A DNA stretch of 64,000 nt, taken from the NCBI GenBank assembly GCA_963782415.1, contig CAWAJT010000007.1, positions 186,001 to 250,000 on the forward strand. The letters are read 5' to 3'. Shown in pieces: positions 60,827 to 64,000 of this stretch; position 1 is the first letter of the stretch; each line of letters begins with the position of its first letter. Source of the DNA: Bog-473 sp963782415 (GTDB lineage: Bacteria > Actinomycetota > Acidimicrobiia > Acidimicrobiales > RAAP-2). Position numbers and translations under genes: made by a program. Under the pieces are notes generated by a model. The model had not been told where the DNA came from. It saw only the letters and a program-made list of their open reading frames with translations, and made no database searches.

Positions 60827-62383
60827 ATGTCACGTGTCCCCATGAACCTCCTCTTCGACGATATAGAGGTGATCGAGTCCGTCGGTGATCCTTCTTCGGT
60901 CGAGGTCGAGGGCATCACGCACGACAGTCGGCGGGTGGTGCCCGGGGACCTCTTTTGCTGTGTTCCGGGTCGCGTCAGCGACGGTCACCGCCACGCAGCC
61001 GAGGCGGTCGACCGGGGCGCCGTCGGGCTGTTGTGCGAGCACTTCATCCCCGAGCTCATCGGCCACGATGTCGTCCAGACGCGGATTGCCGAGGGCACCA
61101 TGCGCCCGGTTATGGCCAGGCTCGCCGCATCGTTCTACGGCTACCCTGCCCGTGATCTGTTGATGGTCGGTGTGACGGGCACGAATGGCAAAACGACCGT
61201 GACGCAGCTACTGGGGGACCTGCTCTCCGCGGCCGGTCGCCCGACCAACGTCATGGGGACGCTGTCGGGTACGCGGACCACGCCGGAGGCAACCGAGGTG
61301 CAGCGGGTGCTTGCCAGCGTGCGCGAGCGCCAGCAGTCAGACGGGCAACGCCACGCCGTTGCTATGGAGGTGTCGAGCCACGCGCTGGTCCAGTCGCGCG
61401 TGGAGGGTATTCATTTCGACGTCGCGGTCTTCACCAACCTGAGCCACGACCATCTCGACTATCACCGGACGATGGAGGAGTATTTCGAGGCAAAGGCGGT
61501 GCTGTTCACGCCGAGTCACGCGTTGCGCGGTGTCGTGCACGGCGACGACCCGTGGGGTCGACGGCTCCTCGCGCGCGCCCGTATCCCGATGGTGGCCGTC
61601 CACCGTGGCGACGCCACCGACATTGTGCTGCGGCCCGGCCACACCGAATTCACCTGGCGGGGACAGCGGATCACCACACCCCTGACTGGAGCCGTCAACA
61701 TCGACAACACGCTGTTGGCCGCCGAGGCCGCGCTCGCCCTCGAGGACCGCTCGCTCGGTCCCGAGGAGATCGCGCGGGCGATGGCCGCTCTCGCTCCGGT
61801 GCGCGGGCGACTCCAGGTCATCGCCACACCGAGTGGCCCGGGGACGGCGCAGGCACCGGCGCCGCGTGCGGGCCGCCCGACCTTCACCGTTCTGGTCGAT
61901 TACGCCCACACCCCGGTCGGACTCGAGGTGGTGTTGGGCGAGGCGCGCCGGCTCTCGCCGGCGGGGCGGGTGCTCTGTGTCTTCGGATGCGGGGGGAACC
62001 GAGACCGGAGCAAACGGCCCCTGATGGGCGCCGCGGCGGCCGAGCTCAGCGACCTGTGCTTCGTGACGTCGGACAACCCGCGCGACGAGGATCCCCTGAC
62101 CATCATCGAAGAGGTCGTGGGCGGCATGCGAGGCCGGCGCGACGAAGGCGTGGTCGTCGAGCCCGACCGGGGCGTGGCCATCCGGCTGGCGCTCGATGCC
62201 GCCGGACCGGGTGACGTGGTCGTCATCGCGGGCAAGGGCCACGAGACTTACCAGGAGATTGCCGGTCAGCGACTTCCCTTCGACGACGCGGTCGAAGCGC
62301 GCCGGGCGCTCTCGGTGCGGTTCTCCTCGGACCCGCGGACCTGGGACGGGTTCGCCGTCCCCACCCCCACTGCGGAGGTCTGA
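60827..62383 (+). CDS. murE: UDP-N-acetylmuramoyl-tripeptide synthetase (meso-DAP type)
   Basis: A 518-residue Mur ligase adding the third amino acid to UDP-MurNAc-L-Ala-D-Glu. The P-loop is G-T-N-G-K-T-T at 118-124, HDSRRVVPGDLF is the uridine-binding N-terminal block, and D-N-P-R-D-E at 416-421 is the motif that selects meso-diaminopimelate, so the wall should be DAP type. ATG 60827 or ATG 60842 could be used. It follows ftsI by 70 bp and ends 6 bp before mraY, with no murF between. Confidence 0.95.
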   Translation: MSRVPMNLLFDDIEVIESVGDPSSVEVEGITHDSRRVVPGDLFCCVPGRVSDGHRHAAEAVDRGAVGLLCEHFIPELIGHDVVQTRIAEGTMRPVMARLAASFYGYPARDLLMVGVTGTNGKTTVTQLLGDLLSAAGRPTNVMGTLSGTRTTPEATEVQRVLASVRERQQSDGQRHAVAMEVSSHALVQSRVEGIHFDVAVFTNLSHDHLDYHRTMEEYFEAKAVLFTPSHALRGVVHGDDPWGRRLLARARIPMVAVHRGDATDIVLRPGHTEFTWRGQRITTPLTGAVNIDNTLLAAEAALALEDRSLGPEEIARAMAALAPVRGRLQVIATPSGPGTAQAPAPRAGRPTFTVLVDYAHTPVGLEVVLGEARRLSPAGRVLCVFGCGGNRDRSKRPLMGAAAAELSDLCFVTSDNPRDEDPLTIIEEVVGGMRGRRDEGVVVEPDRGVAIRLALDAAGPGDVVVIAGKGHETYQEIAGQRLPFDDAVEARRALSVRFSSDPRTWDGFAVPTPTAEV

Positions 62384-62389
62384 CGGCAC

Positions 62390-63430
62390 GTGCTGGGCCT
62401 GCTCGTCACGGGAAGCGTCGCGCTGTGGGTCGCCATCGTCTTCACCCCGGTCCTCATCCGTTATTTCCGCCAGCGGGAGCTCGGTCAGTACATCAGGGAG
62501 GACGGTCCGGCGTCGCACTCCACCAAGGCCGGGACCCCGACCATGGGCGGGATCGCCATTGTGGCCGGCACGTTGTTCGGATACGCCATCGGGCACGTCG
62601 GGACCGAGGTCCGCTTCTCGCGTACCGGCTACCTCGCCGTGGGCGCCGTGGTGGCGTTCGGCCTCATCGGCTATCTCGACGATTACATCAAGGTCCACCA
62701 CCGCCGCAGTCTCGGGTTGAACAAGCGGGGGAAGTCGGCGGCTCAGGTGCTCTGTGCGTTGGCCTTCGCCGAGCTCGCCCTGCACTGGGCCCACACTTCT
62801 ACGGCCCTCTCCTTCACCCGTGCCGATGCCATCGGCATCGACCTGGGCCAGTGGCTGTGGGTGCTCTTCGCCGTCGTGGTCATGGTCGGTGCCTCCAACG
62901 CGGTGAACATCACCGACGGGGTGGACGGCCTGGCCGCGGGCTCAGGCACATTCTGCTTCGCCGTGCTGGCGATCATGGGCTATTGGATCTTCCGGCACGT
63001 CGCCATTTACCACGTGCTACCGGCCTCGGCCATCGACCTCTCGCTCGTGTCGGTCGCGCTGGCAGGTGCCTGCATCGGGTTCCTCTGGTGGAACGCGGCG
63101 CCGGCCAAGATCATCATGGGCGACACGGGGTCGTTGGCCATCGGGGCCGGACTGGCGGCGCTATGCCTCCTGCTCAACCTGGAACTCCTCCTGCTGGTGA
63201 TCGGCGGCCTCTTCGTCATGGAGACCGTGTCGGTGATCATGCAGATCATCAGCTTTCGCGTCTTCCACCGGCGCATCTTCCGTATGGCGCCCATCCACCA
63301 TCACTTCGAGCTCGGGGGTTGGCCCGAGACCACGGTGATCGTCCGTTTCTGGATCCTCGGTGGTCTCTTCTCCGCGTTGGGGCTCGGGATCTTCTACGGC
63401 GACTTCCTCACCGTCGCGAAGATCACGTGA
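62390..63430 (+). CDS. mraY: Phospho-N-acetylmuramoyl-pentapeptide-transferase
   Basis: A 346-residue membrane enzyme with about ten spans that links phospho-MurNAc-pentapeptide to undecaprenyl phosphate (lipid I). HSTKAGTPTMGGIAI, GYLDDYIKVHHRRSLGL (catalytic Asp pair), NAVNITDGVDGLA and KIIMGDTGSLAIGA are all present, and HHHFELGGWPET closes the last loop. GTG 62390 follows the murE stop by 6 bp. Its stop overlaps the GTG of a small ORF. Confidence 0.95.
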   Translation: MLGLLVTGSVALWVAIVFTPVLIRYFRQRELGQYIREDGPASHSTKAGTPTMGGIAIVAGTLFGYAIGHVGTEVRFSRTGYLAVGAVVAFGLIGYLDDYIKVHHRRSLGLNKRGKSAAQVLCALAFAELALHWAHTSTALSFTRADAIGIDLGQWLWVLFAVVVMVGASNAVNITDGVDGLAAGSGTFCFAVLAIMGYWIFRHVAIYHVLPASAIDLSLVSVALAGACIGFLWWNAAPAKIIMGDTGSLAIGAGLAALCLLLNLELLLLVIGGLFVMETVSVIMQIISFRVFHRRIFRMAPIHHHFELGGWPETTVIVRFWILGGLFSALGLGIFYGDFLTVAKIT

Positions 63431-63579
63431 CGCAGGAACGGTACGACGGCCGGCCCGTGCCGAACGGGTGCGCCGCGGTCCGCCACTTCGAGGCCGCGCT
63501 GGGGGAGACTGGCGTCATGCATCGGGTGTCGGACCGGGCAGAGTGGCGCGCCCGCTCCCTCGAGGAGGGGGCGCCATGA
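63427..63579 (+). CDS. 50-codon ORF between mraY and ftsW
   Basis: A short frame coding 50 residues from GTG 63427 to TGA 63579. Its start overlaps the mraY stop (GTGA) and its stop overlaps the ftsW start (ATGA), so ribosomes could pass through all three genes. The peptide (opening TQERYDGRPVPNG, ending SDRAEWRARSLEEGA) is charged and has no span. It occupies the place where murD normally lies. It does not look like a MurD fragment. It could be a genuine microprotein or merely a coupling spacer. Confidence 0.45.
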   Translation: MTQERYDGRPVPNGCAAVRHFEAALGETGVMHRVSDRAEWRARSLEEGAP

Positions 63580-64000
63580 CGACGACACGCAGCATTGTGC
63601 CCGCCGAGCGGCACCGAGCGTCGCGGCCCCACCGGGCGGGGACGGCGACGTCAACGCGCCGAGCAGCGGGCGCGACACGATCGTCGCACCGCCAGAGTGA
63701 CGCCGGCATCGGGGTCCGCATCGGCAGCCGACGCATGTCGGTCTCGACCCTCCTGTTGGTCGATGTCATCCTCCTGTGCGTCATCGGGCTGGTCATGGTG
63801 GGCTCGGCCTCCTCGGTCGTGTCGATCTCCACGTACGGCACGCCGTGGGCGATCTTGATCCGCGAAGCCATGTGGATGGCGCTCGGGGCGGTGGCGTTCT
63901 GGCTGGCGGTGCGGTTCGACTACCGCAAGCTGCGCCGGTGGAGCCCGCTGATCGTCCTGGTGACGTTCGCCCTGCTGTTCGTCGTGCTGGTGCCGGGCCT
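63576..64000 (+). CDS. ftsW: Cell division protein FtsW, N-terminal part (runs off the window)
   Basis: The first 141 codons of a SEDS-family glycosyltransferase that polymerises septal glycan. A basic cytoplasmic tail of about 55 residues (repeated Arg/Ala/Thr) precedes the first span LLLVDVILLCVIGLVMVGSASS, followed by the FtsW-typical REAMWMALGAVAFWLAVRFDYRKLRRWSP and a third span. ATG 63576 overlaps the small ORF's stop. The gene continues past 64000. Confidence 0.9.
   Translation, partial: MTTTRSIVPAERHRASRPHRAGTATSTRRAAGATRSSHRQSDAGIGVRIGSRRMSVSTLLLVDVILLCVIGLVMVGSASSVVSISTYGTPWAILIREAMWMALGAVAFWLAVRFDYRKLRRWSPLIVLVTFALLFVVLVPG

Noticed and set aside
1..64000. CRISPR arrays, tRNA genes, insertion sequences or prophage
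   Set aside because: I saw no spaced repeat units of CRISPR type, no cloverleaf-like tRNA sequence, and no transposase, integrase or structural phage motif.

Overview
The window reads as chromosomal DNA of a high-G+C actinomycete. The pointers are GTG/TTG starts, 4-bp stop/start overlaps, F420- and mycothiol-type enzymes, ergothioneine genes, an MptB-type mannosyltransferase, and a DUF3040 gene near a division and cell-wall (dcw) cluster that opens with mraZ. The mix of P450s, sulfatases, a haloalkane dehalogenase, SDRs and EthD-like proteins suggests Acidimicrobiia or a relative, but this is inference; there is no rRNA or other firm taxonomic marker. I found no tRNA, rRNA, CRISPR array, insertion sequence or prophage.

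Layout. 1-9.4 kb: start of a CoA transferase, an anchored secreted protein, a flavin disulfide oxidoreductase, alpha/beta hydrolase, acyl-CoA dehydrogenase, rpiA, a P450, and a haloalkane dehalogenase translationally coupled to a Baeyer-Villiger-type monooxygenase. 9.4-12.1 kb: two coupled ABC-2 permeases without an ATPase, and a wrecked TrmO-family gene. 12.1-32.0 kb: a catabolic/accessory region with three type I sulfatases, a five-gene minus-strand operon (DUF2237, SRPBCC, M20 peptidase, SDR, DsbA-like), nitroreductase, nitronate monooxygenase, a second P450, an ArsR regulator with a palindromic operator, and an SDR-SDR-EthD-SnoaL-F420 flavoprotein run. 32.0-39.2 kb: MptB-like and YfhO-like membrane proteins (cell-surface glycans), then egtD-egtB (ergothioneine). 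39.4-43.9 kb: padR with DrrA/DrrB-type exporter genes, an SDR and a second nitronate monooxygenase. 44-52.6 kb: a drug exporter with a C-terminal winged helix, a sugar kinase divergent from a GH4 glucosidase, CapA-like protein, low-molecular-weight phosphatase and acyl-CoA ligase. 52.6-64 kb: LapA-like, DUF3040, ROK kinase, HNH nuclease and lipoate-ligase-like genes, then mraZ-rsmH-ftsL-ftsI-murE-mraY-(50-codon ORF)-ftsW.

The most striking property is how often reading frames are broken by one or two bases: nine loci, mostly single-base insertions, where undoing the change restores family consensus. Either the assembly carries residual indel errors or several accessory genes are decaying; the dcw genes are intact. 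The other points of interest are the dcw cluster, which lacks murF and murD at their usual places and has a tiny coupled ORF between mraY and ftsW, and the MraZ-box array upstream of it.
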